From positions 1-28,915 of IMG/VR virus record IMGVR_UViG_3300042288_001345: 28,915 nucleotides of DNA, one strand, 5' to 3'. Source of the stretch: a virus. Position numbers and translations under genes: made by a program. The stretch's first letter is position 1, and every line of letters starts with the position of its first letter. Under the pieces are notes generated by a model. The model was not told the DNA's origin. It saw nothing but the letters and a program-made list of their open reading frames with translations, and ran no database searches. Positions 1 to 7,869 of the stretch are shown here, piece after piece.

Positions 1-28
1 AGGAGGCGGTGATTTGGTGAGTTTCCAT
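1..28 (-). CDS. Possible 5' end of a gene cut by the left window edge
   Basis: An ATG on the minus strand (26-28) opens a frame METHQITAS that leaves the window after nine codons. It lies 11 bases after the stop of the lipoprotein gene, as expected for the next gene of the late operon. No good ribosome site is visible. If the molecule is circular this could be the true start of the giant polyvalent protein whose N-terminus is missing at the other edge, but joining the two ends directly does not keep the frame, so this remains a guess. Confidence 0.25.
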
Positions 29-39
29 GGGGGGTTAGG

Positions 40-417
40 TCATAAGAATTCAGCGGTGAGGATTGGCGCTACGCGCCCGCGTAGGCGCTGGGCGGCGGTG
101 GCGATGTTGATCGGGTCGGCCCAATAGGCGCGGGTATGCCAGGAGCCCTCGTAGTCGTAGGTGTAGAGGGTGTTGCTGCCGGGCGGGTAGAGGTAGGCGG
201 TGATCGCGTGGCCGACGTTGCGGCCGTCGCGCTGGTAGGAATAGCGCACGACGCGGGCGGAAATGCCTTGGCGTTTGAGGCCTTCGGCCATGGCCACGGC
301 AGTCGGGAGGCAAGCGTTCCGCTCGCGGGCCATCCACGCCTCCGCATTGCGCGGAGGGGCGCTGCAGGCGCTGAGGGCGAGGGCGAGGGCAAAGGTTGCC
401 ACGGTGCGGGCACTCAT
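40..417 (-). CDS. Lipoprotein with papain/transglutaminase-like Cys-His-Asp pattern
   Basis: A 125-aa protein. Residues 1-18 form a lipoprotein signal peptide (MSARTV, hydrophobic ATFALALAL core, lipobox LSAC with Cys18), so the mature protein should be anchored in a host membrane. After it come NACLPTAVAMAEGL (Cys36 at the start of a helix), GHAITAYLY (His70) and YTYDYEGSW (Asp88). This C-H-D order and the secondary structure it implies resemble transglutaminase-like/papain-fold cysteine peptidases; this is inference from pattern only. The start at 417 is chosen over an upstream in-frame ATG because AAGGAGGAG lies just before it and it overlaps the stop of the 55-aa gene (ATGA). It ends the visible late operon, so a role in lysis, envelope alteration or exclusion is possible. 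No endolysin is recognisable nearby. Confidence 0.7.
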   Translation of the reverse strand: MSARTVATFALALALSACSAPPRNAEAWMARERNACLPTAVAMAEGLKRQGISARVVRYSYQRDGRNVGHAITAYLYPPGSNTLYTYDYEGSWHTRAYWADPINIATAAQRLRGRVAPILTAEFL

Positions 418-581
418 GGATTCTCCTCCTTCTCTTCCCCCGAGACGATCACGCGGGAAATCGTCGGCGAGCACTCTTCAGCTTGGATTTCGTCGCCCTC
501 CAGCTCGCGGAGGTCAGGCGTTTCGCGGGTCAGCTCGAACCCTTGAAAAACACGTTTAAAATAGCGGTAGAATATATTCAT
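414..581 (-). CDS. Small hypothetical protein, 55 aa
   Basis: It starts MNIFYRYFKRVFQGFEL and ends in an acidic tail EEKEENP. The amphipathic basic/aromatic N-terminus (about residues 1-17) could associate with a membrane; the C-terminal half is acidic. AAAGGGA lies about 8 bases before the ATG, and the stop overlaps the next gene's ATG as ATGA, so the two are probably translationally coupled. It sits between the last fibre-like gene and the lipoprotein, where phages often keep lysis genes, but there is no clear transmembrane span and I do not recognise a family. Confidence 0.6.
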   Translation of the reverse strand: MNIFYRYFKRVFQGFELTRETPDLRELEGDEIQAEECSPTISRVIVSGEEKEENP

Positions 582-584
582 TAT

Positions 585-1922
585 TCAAAATCCCTTTACG
601 AGCACATACCCGGCAGTCACGCCCGAGCCTGCTGTAGAGACTCGTGCCCGCAGAAGTTGCGCGTTAATGTTGGCTGCCGCAGTCTGCACGGTGCTGTTTG
701 CGCTTGCCGTGAGCGGCGAGCCGATCGGATACCATGACAATGCATTGTCGTCGCTGCCCTCCAGTTGCAGCGCGGGCGCGGTCGTTGCGGCCCCGATGTT
801 CACGACAAGTTGCACGTTTCGGCAGTTCTGCGCCTGGATAGCCGGCGTTGTGGAATTGCTCGTCGTGAGAGCCACCGTGCGGTCGATGAGTTGCCTCAAG
901 GCCGGAGCGGCGTCGTTGAACTGGTGCCGACTTATCGTGCGTCCAAACGACGGCGAGGTACCTCCCACGGTCTGCACATAGCGCACGCGGTTGCCAGAGT
1001 TTGGCAGTCGCGGCGAGCGGTACTGCCCGGTGCCGGTGATGCGGGGAAAATCGTAAACTTTGAACCATGTCTGCGCCGTGTCGTCGCTTTCTTCGATGGC
1101 AATATCCAGCGTCTGTCCGGTGCCGCTCGAAGCGCTTATGTTCACAAAAACCGAGTAGCTGAGCCCTGAGGCGGGAGAGACCGTCGAGCTAGTCGTGGTC
1201 GTGGTGATTGTTGCTGATGTCAGATCGGCCGCTAAAACAGCAACAGCCTGCCCGGTGAGCGTGCCGGTTTCTAGTCTAACAGCCTGGACGCCTGCGGCAA
1301 ACGGGCAGTCTGGCCTTGTCTCCACGTTCACCGTCGTCGTGCCGGCAGACGTGCCCGTGCTGAGTCGGATGCGGAAGTAGCGGTTATAGACCGGCGTCAC
1401 GAGCGAGCTTGCCGCTTGGGTGGCCCCAGGACCAGAGCCCGTGCCAGAGGTTGTCGAGAGCAGCGACGCGGTATTCCAGTTCGCGCCGTCAATCGACCAC
1501 TCGGCGACCAATGCGCCGCCAGTGCCGATGCTTACCGTCTGGACGGCGACCATGCGCACATTTTGGCAGTCAAGCGAGATGATCGGCCCCGCCGCAATCG
1601 CGCCGGTCTGGGAAAACGTAGTCACGGTCGGCGTGGCTGGCAGATCGCTCACGGGCTGTGGTGTGGCATCTTCGTAAATGACTTGAAGCACATCGCCAGA
1701 GCTGTGTCCAGTCGTGTCGGCAAAAAGCGTCAGCGTCGTGCCAGACAGTGCCGTGTAGCGAGTGTCGGTCGAGCCCGTCGCGTAGATCACCGTCCCTCGA
1801 GTCTGGTTGATAATGGCTACCAGAAATTTGACGTTGAACCCCGCGATGCCGCTGAGGTTGACCGTCCCGACTCCAGAGGCTCCAGGCGTGAATGTGTAGG
1901 CGGGTGTGATGAATGATTTCAT
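585..1922 (-). CDS. Virion/tail fibre-like protein with repeated beta domains
   Basis: A 445-aa Ser/Thr/Gly-rich protein with no signal peptide or membrane span. It looks modular: residues 1-85 (SFITPAYTFTPGASGVGTV) form one beta-rich unit. Later units share a pattern such as DCQNVRMVAVQTVSI...AEWSIDGANWN and NCRNVQLVVNIG...LQLEGSDDNALSWYP, with a third related segment (IAIEESDDTAQTWFKV). Each has an N-C-[QR]-N-V strand or an S/ESDD...W turn, as in jelly-roll repeats of phage appendages. It is the last large gene of the late run after the fibre genes, so a distal fibre, spike or head-decoration role is likely. No catalytic residues are seen. Confidence 0.65.
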   Translation of the reverse strand: MKSFITPAYTFTPGASGVGTVNLSGIAGFNVKFLVAIINQTRGTVIYATGSTDTRYTALSGTTLTLFADTTGHSSGDVLQVIYEDATPQPVSDLPATPTVTTFSQTGAIAAGPIISLDCQNVRMVAVQTVSIGTGGALVAEWSIDGANWNTASLLSTTSGTGSGPGATQAASSLVTPVYNRYFRIRLSTGTSAGTTTVNVETRPDCPFAAGVQAVRLETGTLTGQAVAVLAADLTSATITTTTTSSTVSPASGLSYSVFVNISASSGTGQTLDIAIEESDDTAQTWFKVYDFPRITGTGQYRSPRLPNSGNRVRYVQTVGGTSPSFGRTISRHQFNDAAPALRQLIDRTVALTTSNSTTPAIQAQNCRNVQLVVNIGAATTAPALQLEGSDDNALSWYPIGSPLTASANSTVQTAAANINAQLLRARVSTAGSGVTAGYVLVKGF

Positions 1923-1928
1923 AATGTT

Positions 1929-2156
1929 TTATCCAAAAATGAGGGCGTTGAGGATGGAGTCTGTTATTGATGCTTTGCCATCGAGGGCGGCCTGCGTGGC
2001 ATTCGAGATCGGCTTGGCGGCGTCGCTGGTGTTGTTCACGTTGCCCAGGCCGAGATTAGCTCTCGCCGCTGCCGCCGTAGCCGCTCCCGTGCCGCCTCCT
2101 GCGAGGGTGCGGACGCCATCGGTCTCGACTGTTGTTCCGTTGAATTTTCTGTCCAT
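1929..2156 (-). CDS. Short tail fibre-type protein (GGTGA-ANLGL motif)
   Basis: A 75-aa protein with LAGGGTGAATAAAARANLGLGNVNNTSDAAKPIS, split here as GGTGAATAAAARANLGLG and NVNNTSDAAKPIS. This is the familiar repeat found near the ends of many tail fibres, usually as part of a much longer chain. Here it stands alone, seven bases before the following virion gene, so it may be a detached fibre segment, an adaptor, or one subunit of a heteromeric fibre. Its start MDRKFNGTTVETDGV also resembles a fibre repeat. The function as a fibre component is supported by motif and location only. Confidence 0.7.
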   Translation of the reverse strand: MDRKFNGTTVETDGVRTLAGGGTGAATAAAARANLGLGNVNNTSDAAKPISNATQAALDGKASITDSILNALIFG

Positions 2157-2159
2157 GAT

Positions 2160-2393
2160 TTATGTCGTTGAAATAACGGTGATCCAGCTTGGCAGTGTGG
2201 TTCCCTCCGGCAGCATTGCGCTCCATGTCCACTCGGTTGGGTTTTCAGGGTCGTTAGGCGTCGGAACAAGCGTGACGCCCCATTCCATCGGGCGTGTGTC
2301 GTTTCCTGTGGTCGTGTCCCAGCAAAACCACGGCAGGCTGTTGTTTTGCAGCGCGGTTGCGCGGTAACGCGGCATGGGAGGGTTTGCGTTCAT
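2160..2393 (-). CDS. Hypothetical small virion-associated protein, 77 aa
   Basis: Starts MNANPPMPRYRATALQ and contains many Trp and Pro residues (PWFCWDTTTGNDTRPMEWG, ENPTEWTWSAMLPEG). The ATG overlaps the stop of the 552-aa spike (ATGA), so it is coupled to it, and the fibre-type 75-aa gene follows three bases after its stop. The aromatic-rich, proline-rich composition suggests a small beta domain that caps or binds the spike, perhaps an assembly chaperone. No family is recognised. Confidence 0.6.
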   Translation of the reverse strand: MNANPPMPRYRATALQNNSLPWFCWDTTTGNDTRPMEWGVTLVPTPNDPENPTEWTWSAMLPEGTTLPSWITVISTT

Positions 2394-4048
2394 GGCAGTC
2401 CGAGTCCTTGGCCGAGAGTTTGTTTTGCAAGATTGTAAATATCCTGCATTTTTTGTGCGGTCATTCCAATGTTGGGCTGGAATGCCAGTAGGTAGCTAAC
2501 CCGAGAAGTTGCGGCAGCGGTTGTGTTGTTACGACCTGCCGTTTGAAGCGTATAGTTTCCGTTTGTGGGCGTAGAAGAAACAAAATTGAATGTTGTAATA
2601 TCAGACCCGCTGGTTTGCAGCGTTAGCGTATCAGCATTCCAGCCATAACCTACGTTTCCTGAAATTGGCAGATTTGAAGTAGAATTAAAATACCTGTTCC
2701 CGTTGTAATTTCTAGACTGAGGTAGCCACGTTGTCCCGCTGTTTACGCCCGTAGTGATAACGTTCTGAATCCCAGTAATGGTTGAGCCCGTCGAACCAAA
2801 TAAAACAAACGCTCCCTCTCCAGAGCTAACGTCCACCCCGAGTCCACTCCATACGGCGTGAACCGAATATCCACCCTCAGTAAAATCGACTGCAAATTGA
2901 GGGCTATACTCGATCCGTTGCGTATTGCCTCCAAATGAAATCCCATGCGCCCCCCAAGTCGGCCCGTTTACGAGCGTTCCGTTGTATGTCCCCAGCCCGC
3001 CCAGCGAGTAAACGATTGAGCCGGTCCCTGCGTTCTGGCGGAACGGCCAGCATACCATGCTGCTCCAGAGGCCGAGTTGTTTCACGCCAAGCACAAAGGC
3101 ATGTAATTGGAGCTTCGCTGTATTGTCCGTAACTCCCGCTGTGGTGAAAAAAGAGCTGGCGTCTGGATCGTATATCCCATCCGCATCGAAGACATTATAG
3201 TCCGCATCCAAGCAAGACCTCATTTTGCCTGGGATATATATTGTGGGAAACGAGCCCGTCGTGAGCCTGCAATTTGCAAATAGGCCGCTGGCTACGCCTA
3301 CGCCGCCGAAGCTATCGACTCCCCCGGAGCAGTCTGTAAATGTGCCGCTTGCGGTGCTGATTAGAGCGCCGCCGCCGAAGCTGGAAGCGCCCCCGGCGCA
3401 GTTCTCAAAAACTTGCAATGGCTTGTCGCCTGTAATTTTGAAAGGCTGACTGCCAACAGAAAGGCCGCTCACGCGCACATTGTTCGCGCTGACATTTAAG
3501 GTGTTGCCAGCGATGAACACGGCAGGATTTCGCGTCTGCGCTCCAAGGCCGATCACATCGACAAACTCGGCGTCAATCGCCAGCTCGGCGGTGAGCGTGT
3601 AGGTGCCGGGGAAAATGATAAGGTGGGCGCGGTTTGTGGCAGATTTTGCCGCACCGTTGGGAGTCAGTGCCTTCGCTGCGGTATATTTAGTGGCAAGGTC
3701 GTCTCCCGCCGTGGCGATGATGTAGTTGCTTTCGGACAGCGGCAAGCCCCCCCCTCCCCCTCCTGTTGGCGTCTGCGGAACCCACGCTGCGCCGTTCCAA
3801 GTGGCTACTTGGTTGGTCGCGGCTCCGCTCTGGGTTAGGTCGCTGAGCGCTATTACGACATCTCCGGTTCTACCCGCCACGCTCGAAACCGCGCCGCTGG
3901 GCGTCTGCGGCACATACTCGTCGATGGAGGACGAGTAAACCAACGTCTGCCCGTTTGCGGGCTTTAACCCCGAGACAGGCGTGCCGTTGATCTTCAGCGC
4001 GTCCGCCGTTCCCGAGTCAGGATAGAGGGGCGAGGTGGAGAATCCCAT
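2390..4048 (-). CDS. Tail fibre/spike, beta-helix plus lectin-like C-terminus
   Basis: A 552-aa protein. Residues 1-90 carry fibre-type anchor motifs (ALKINGTPVSGL, SSVAGRTGDVVIALSDL), followed by a glycine hinge PTGGGGGGLPLS near residue 100. Residues about 105-310 repeat short strands with Asn/Gly turns (LNVSANNVRVSGLSVG, ISTASGTFTDCSGGVDSFGG), as expected of a right-handed beta-helix. From about 330 a separate domain (GSIVYSLGGLGTYNGTLV, RIEYSPQFAVDFTEGG) resembles a concanavalin/LamG-type sandwich that would bind host surface glycan. The C-terminal part of the gene is clearly richer in A/T than its neighbours, which suggests recent exchange of the receptor-binding part. The codons of the glycine hinge contain an 8-base homopolymer that could slip. 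Confidence 0.8.
   Translation of the reverse strand: MGFSTSPLYPDSGTADALKINGTPVSGLKPANGQTLVYSSSIDEYVPQTPSGAVSSVAGRTGDVVIALSDLTQSGAATNQVATWNGAAWVPQTPTGGGGGGLPLSESNYIIATAGDDLATKYTAAKALTPNGAAKSATNRAHLIIFPGTYTLTAELAIDAEFVDVIGLGAQTRNPAVFIAGNTLNVSANNVRVSGLSVGSQPFKITGDKPLQVFENCAGGASSFGGGALISTASGTFTDCSGGVDSFGGVGVASGLFANCRLTTGSFPTIYIPGKMRSCLDADYNVFDADGIYDPDASSFFTTAGVTDNTAKLQLHAFVLGVKQLGLWSSMVCWPFRQNAGTGSIVYSLGGLGTYNGTLVNGPTWGAHGISFGGNTQRIEYSPQFAVDFTEGGYSVHAVWSGLGVDVSSGEGAFVLFGSTGSTITGIQNVITTGVNSGTTWLPQSRNYNGNRYFNSTSNLPISGNVGYGWNADTLTLQTSGSDITTFNFVSSTPTNGNYTLQTAGRNNTTAAATSRVSYLLAFQPNIGMTAQKMQDIYNLAKQTLGQGLGLP
3747..3760. repeat. C8-T-C5 homopolymer tract in the fibre gene
   Basis: The plus strand has eight C, one T, then five C (G tracts in the coding sense), encoding the glycine hinge of the 552-aa spike. 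Such tracts are prone to slipped-strand changes. Confidence 0.8.
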
Positions 4049-4051
4049 GTT

Positions 4052-4843
4052 TTAGACGAAAAGCGCGGTCATGTGGAGGTTTGCCGAGCCGAGAGTCTTG
4101 GTCGGGCCGGTCGTGGAGTTCGTCACCGCGATGCCAGCGGAGAGCGGGATGCCCACAAGCCCCGCGTTGAAGGAAAAGGTCGTCTGGGCTGGCACGGCCA
4201 GCACCATCACAGGCGCGGTGCCGTCGGCCGGGATCGTGGCCGAGTTGAAGAGGTGGATGAATTGTGCAGGTCCCGAGTTGTAGCCCGAGATCGAGTAGAG
4301 CGTGCCAGCCGAGTTCTTGAATACGCGGCCGCCTTCGTAGGCTGTGCTATTGCCCAGCAGGACGGCGCTTGGCGTCACTGGCAGGGGCGTGCCGGAGGCG
4401 GAGCCTTGCACGGTGAGGACATCCACGCTTGGCGTGCCAGCCGTGCCTAGGGCAGGTTGCTTGGCAGCAGTGGCCGCACCGGCAGGCAGGGCGGAGCTGG
4501 AGACAACCACCGCGCCGGTATTGCAAGCCGTCACCTTGCCGTCGAGGCTGGTCAGGCGTGTGGTCTGCGTGGTTTGAGCGGCTTCCGTGGCAGGAGCGGT
4601 GATGATCTTGGCCAGGATCGCGGCCGAGGTCGTTTCCGTGGCAGCGCCGGTGGGAAGAGTGGAGGATTTTACTACGACGCCATTGGTCGTGCCAGCGGTC
4701 GTCTGGTCGATAGAGACCGTGCCGATTGAGACCGTGCCGGAAAAGGCCAGGCCGACATCGAGTTTGCCTTCGGAAGTGACAGCGACTGGGCGCACGATGC
4801 CGGATGCGTCGCGGCCAGCAATGAGGGAGGTGGGGTTGCTCAT
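4052..4843 (-). CDS. Virion protein, probable fibre/tail component, 263 aa
   Basis: Begins MSNPTSLIAGRDASGIVRPV, then alternating strands with the repeated phrase VVVKSSTLPTGAATETTSA / VVVSSSALPAGAATAAKQPA, showing at least two copies of a short unit (about residues 53-75 and 111-130). The C-terminal 100 residues (GGRVFKNSAGTLYSISGYNS, FIHLFNSATIP) form a compact beta domain. There is no signal peptide or catalytic motif. It lies between the adaptor and the large spike and only three bases separate it from the spike start, so the two are probably co-translated. The likely role is a fibre shaft or an attachment protein joining the spike to the tail; the evidence is position and composition. 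Confidence 0.65.
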   Translation of the reverse strand: MSNPTSLIAGRDASGIVRPVAVTSEGKLDVGLAFSGTVSIGTVSIDQTTAGTTNGVVVKSSTLPTGAATETTSAAILAKIITAPATEAAQTTQTTRLTSLDGKVTACNTGAVVVSSSALPAGAATAAKQPALGTAGTPSVDVLTVQGSASGTPLPVTPSAVLLGNSTAYEGGRVFKNSAGTLYSISGYNSGPAQFIHLFNSATIPADGTAPVMVLAVPAQTTFSFNAGLVGIPLSAGIAVTNSTTGPTKTLGSANLHMTALFV

Positions 4844-4878
4844 GGGTTAATTATAGGTAGGGGTTGTCAAGTGGGGGG

Positions 4879-5586
4879 TTATTGGAAGGTGGCGGAGTAG
4901 CGGCGAACCTCGCCTCGGCGGAGCCAGGCGTCGTCCATGCGCTGAAGCAAGACGCCTTCGGCGCGGACGAATTGGAACTGGCTCTTGTCGTATTGCCCGT
5001 CCTCGGCCAGCGTCTCGGCCACGGCGTAGAATTTAATGTAGTCCGCCAGGAAAGTCGGGATGCGGTGGCGAAGCCAGAACGTGGTATCTGTCGGGAGGTT
5101 GCCGGTCGTGGCTTGGATTGCCTCGTAGCAGTCGCCGGTCGTGTTGTAATAAACCAAGTCGCCCTTGGCATAAGTCGTGCCGGAGCTAAAAGCCGTGTCG
5201 GTAAACCGGGGAACGGGCAGGGCAAAGAACACATACACATCGCCGGTCGTGTAAGCCGCGTCTGTGATCGTGAGGGCGTCATCCGTGACAACAAACTCCA
5301 GCTCGACGGCGATGCCCGTAGCGGCGGGGTCCGAAGCATACACAGCCGAGACAGCGCCAATCGGCGTGAGGCCAGTTTGGTAGAGCGCAATGCTCCCTGC
5401 CACCACCGCTCTCTGCTCGATTTGCGTGGTGTCGGGCCAATCATAAAATCCCCAAGCCAGCGCGGCCGCCGTCGTCGCATACTCGGCAATGGCCGATGCC
5501 TGCGAAGGCAGCAAACTCTGCGCGGGGTCGATGCCCATGCGCTGAATCACACCATCACGAATCGTGCGGTAGGGAGTGGTCTTCAT
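4879..5586 (-). CDS. Head-tail adaptor/neck protein with carbohydrate-binding-like insert
   Basis: A 235-aa protein whose start overlaps the portal stop (ATGA), the usual place for head-completion or adaptor proteins. The N-terminus (TIRDGVIQRMGIDPAQSL, then an Ala-rich helix) and the C-terminal helices (FLADYIKFYAVAETLAEDGQ) resemble helical neck proteins of podoviruses. In between, about residues 60-165, is a beta-rich part containing YAKGDLVYYNTTGDCYEAIQ and a following TTFWLRH. That order, aromatic-xx-GD-V-x-Y...CYEA...W, is the signature of ChtBD3/CBM5-12-like carbohydrate-binding modules. An adaptor with a surface glycan-binding insert is the simplest reading. Confidence 0.7.
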   Translation of the reverse strand: MKTTPYRTIRDGVIQRMGIDPAQSLLPSQASAIAEYATTAAALAWGFYDWPDTTQIEQRAVVAGSIALYQTGLTPIGAVSAVYASDPAATGIAVELEFVVTDDALTITDAAYTTGDVYVFFALPVPRFTDTAFSSGTTYAKGDLVYYNTTGDCYEAIQATTGNLPTDTTFWLRHRIPTFLADYIKFYAVAETLAEDGQYDKSQFQFVRAEGVLLQRMDDAWLRRGEVRRYSATFQ

Positions 5587-7748
5587 TGCGTGGCTCCTTG
5601 TTGCAACGCGGGCAGCGTGCCTTGTCGGCCGATCTGCGCGTTTTGTTGTTGCTGCATCTGGAAGTTAAAACCCTTCATGCGGGCGTCGATCATGTTGCGG
5701 AAAATCTCATCTTGCTGGTAGCGCTGCTGCACGGCGGGGTTGGCCTGTATGATACCTTGCAGGACTTGGGCGCGGAGCTGGTGGTTCTGCCCTTCGCCTG
5801 GGAGTTCCGGCTCGGTGCCTGCGGCGATCTTCGTGTAGGCCAGTTGCTCCTCGTTGGCCTCGATAGCGGCGGCGGGTCCGGGGTCGCGCACCAACAGGTC
5901 GGCAAGGTTGGGATCCACGGCGGCCATGATAAATTTCACAAGCCCGGCACGGTCGATGACACCGGCGACATCCATTGGCACGATGGCCTCGGAGATATAT
6001 TTCAACTTCACCCCAAGCGCTTCCGCGTCGAGGTTGCGGGAATCCCAATCCACCATGAGGTCAAACTTGCCTTGGATGCTTTCGCGGTCGGCTTCAAAAG
6101 GAATCGACTGCCCGCCAGAGACGCGCAGGATTTGCACCGGCAGCATGTATTGCTGCATGAGCTGGTAGGTTTGGGTGATGATGGCTTTGAAGTCGCGTAG
6201 CCAGCGGTCCACCGTGTCCTGTGTGACGAGAGCGACATAGTTGGGGTCAACTCCCTCGCCTGCCATGCCGAAGTATTCATTCACATCGCGGCGCACGGCG
6301 CGTTCGATCTCGATGGTGCCCTGGTCAAAAGGCGGCGGCTGCATCCAGCCAAACTCATTCGGGCGGCGTTCGGGGATTTGCACGGCCGGTCCAAGGATGA
6401 TGTCCAGCTTGCCACGGTTGGCAGGCACACGCATCGGCGGGAGGATGGCAATTCCGGCGCGGTCTGTGCGGTAGTCGCGCTGGGTCTTAATCTCCGCCTG
6501 CATGGTCGAAACAATCTCAGGGATGCCCCGGGCTTCAAGGATGCACCGGCTCACACGCTCGCGGGCCAGCTCGATGAAAGGATATTCGCCGTGTGTGTAG
6601 GGGGATATCTCCTCCTTGGCAAAGATGTCCACATTCGGGTGCATGACGCGGCACATGACCTTTGTCGCGCCGGTCTTCTCGTCGGTCTCCTTGCTGTAAA
6701 CATGCCAGATCTCGATCAGGTCGCGGTGGTCTTGCCAGAGGATTGAGTCGCGGCGGTTCTGGTTCTGCTGCGAATAGACGGGCCACAGGCTTGCGCCTTT
6801 GTAGTTCTCGGCCTTCTCGTAAAACTCCTGGGGGTAGCCTTCGGTAAGCGTGCGTTCTTCCAGCTCCTCGCAAGTCACCATTTCGCGGCGGGCGATCCAT
6901 GGGGCACGCTGCAAGTCATAGGTGGCAGTCGGGAAAATAATGTCGTTGAAGGGCTCAAGGGCCGTCCACTCGGGCTTGCTCTCGAAGATGTAGGGCTCGG
7001 TGTATTCCACCGTGCCGCCTTCGCGCAGCTTGCGGATATTCGCGGCGGTGCCGGTGCCGGGGGCGAATTGCTCGGCCAGCTCAATGGCGACTTCCTCTTG
7101 GAGCGGGTCCAGAATCGCACCGATAAACATGGCGAGCGGTGAGTTTGGGTCGCCCTGCTCTTGGGCCATCACGATGATGTCTTCGAGGCTGATGGATTTT
7201 TCCTCAATGCGTGTCGTCGTTTTCCAAAACACGCCCATCACGGCGAGACCGTAGGTGGCGCGGATGTTGAGGGCGAGTTCCAGTTCGCGCCGGAGGTCGG
7301 AGGCGCAGTGGGTGAAGAGCATCCATTTCAGCACGCTCTCAGCGGCCGTGCGCGACATAGCGTCGGTTGACTCCACCGGCATCATCTGCAAGCGGGCGGC
7401 AAAGGTGGAGGTAAGGCAAAGCTGGGTCTCGCGGTTGCAAACAAGGTCGGCGAGGCGGATGCGGCTGTCGCTCGCGCCTTCCCAGGGGAAGACATTTTTG
7501 CCGAGGTTCTCAGCCCACTTGCGGCCGTCGGAGGACTGCCCATCCCAGAGCGACATGCGGGTGTCATAGTTCCGGCTGCGGACGCTGGAGAACCAACTGC
7601 CATCGGTGGCGGCTTGCGTGAGCTCGCCCACCCAATACTTTGTGTCGCGGTCTGGCTCGTCGTCTTCGGTCATGTGGAGAAAGAGTTGCCAGAGGCCGCT
7701 TTTGATGCGGTTACGGCCTGCGCGAAATAAATAACCAGGGAAAAACAT
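5583..7748 (-). CDS. Portal protein (P22-like)
   Basis: A 721-aa protein, close in size to the roughly 725-aa P22 portal family. It forms the dodecameric ring at one capsid vertex through which DNA is packaged and ejected. Visible landmarks: an N-terminal helical section with SSDGRKWAENLGKNVFPWEG; a central stem/wing region with WTALEPFNDIIFPTATYD and EIWHVYSKETDEKTGA; PFIELARERVSRCILEARGI; and a Gln-rich C-terminal helix (FQMQQQQNAQIG), which matches the long barrel helix of P22-like portals. The first 25 residues (MFFPGYLFRAGRN) look unlike the rest, so translation may start at the internal Met26 (7673); neither start has a strong ribosome site. A tRNA gene lies just upstream. Confidence 0.9.
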   Translation of the reverse strand: MFFPGYLFRAGRNRIKSGLWQLFLHMTEDDEPDRDTKYWVGELTQAATDGSWFSSVRSRNYDTRMSLWDGQSSDGRKWAENLGKNVFPWEGASDSRIRLADLVCNRETQLCLTSTFAARLQMMPVESTDAMSRTAAESVLKWMLFTHCASDLRRELELALNIRATYGLAVMGVFWKTTTRIEEKSISLEDIIVMAQEQGDPNSPLAMFIGAILDPLQEEVAIELAEQFAPGTGTAANIRKLREGGTVEYTEPYIFESKPEWTALEPFNDIIFPTATYDLQRAPWIARREMVTCEELEERTLTEGYPQEFYEKAENYKGASLWPVYSQQNQNRRDSILWQDHRDLIEIWHVYSKETDEKTGATKVMCRVMHPNVDIFAKEEISPYTHGEYPFIELARERVSRCILEARGIPEIVSTMQAEIKTQRDYRTDRAGIAILPPMRVPANRGKLDIILGPAVQIPERRPNEFGWMQPPPFDQGTIEIERAVRRDVNEYFGMAGEGVDPNYVALVTQDTVDRWLRDFKAIITQTYQLMQQYMLPVQILRVSGGQSIPFEADRESIQGKFDLMVDWDSRNLDAEALGVKLKYISEAIVPMDVAGVIDRAGLVKFIMAAVDPNLADLLVRDPGPAAAIEANEEQLAYTKIAAGTEPELPGEGQNHQLRAQVLQGIIQANPAVQQRYQQDEIFRNMIDARMKGFNFQMQQQQNAQIGRQGTLPALQQGATQ

Positions 7749-7780
7749 AACCCCGCCGCAATGCGTAAGCTGGCAAAATG

Positions 7781-7854
7781 TGGTAGCAGGCCACGGAATT
7801 GAACCGTGTTCTCAAGGGTATGGGCCTTGCGAGTTGCCGTTTCTCTCGCCTGCA
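7781..7854 (-). tRNA. tRNA with CAT anticodon, initiator-like features
   Basis: The minus strand folds as a cloverleaf of 74 bases with encoded CCA. Acceptor pairs 2-7 (GCAGGC with GCCTGC) are perfect, while 1:72 is a T-T mismatch. The D arm is GAG/CTC with GG in the loop, the anticodon stem is CAAGG/CCTTG around loop CCCATAC, the variable loop is AGAA, and the T arm is CACGG/CCGTG with a canonical TTCAATT loop. An unpaired 1:72 position and the A11:U24 pair are hallmarks of bacterial initiator tRNA. Odd points are C33 instead of U33, G8 instead of U8 and only three D-stem pairs. It sits inside the late operon just before the portal gene and is not the source of the attachment site at 22.8 kb. 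Confidence 0.85.
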
Positions 7855-7869
7855 ATGTGAAAATTGGAA

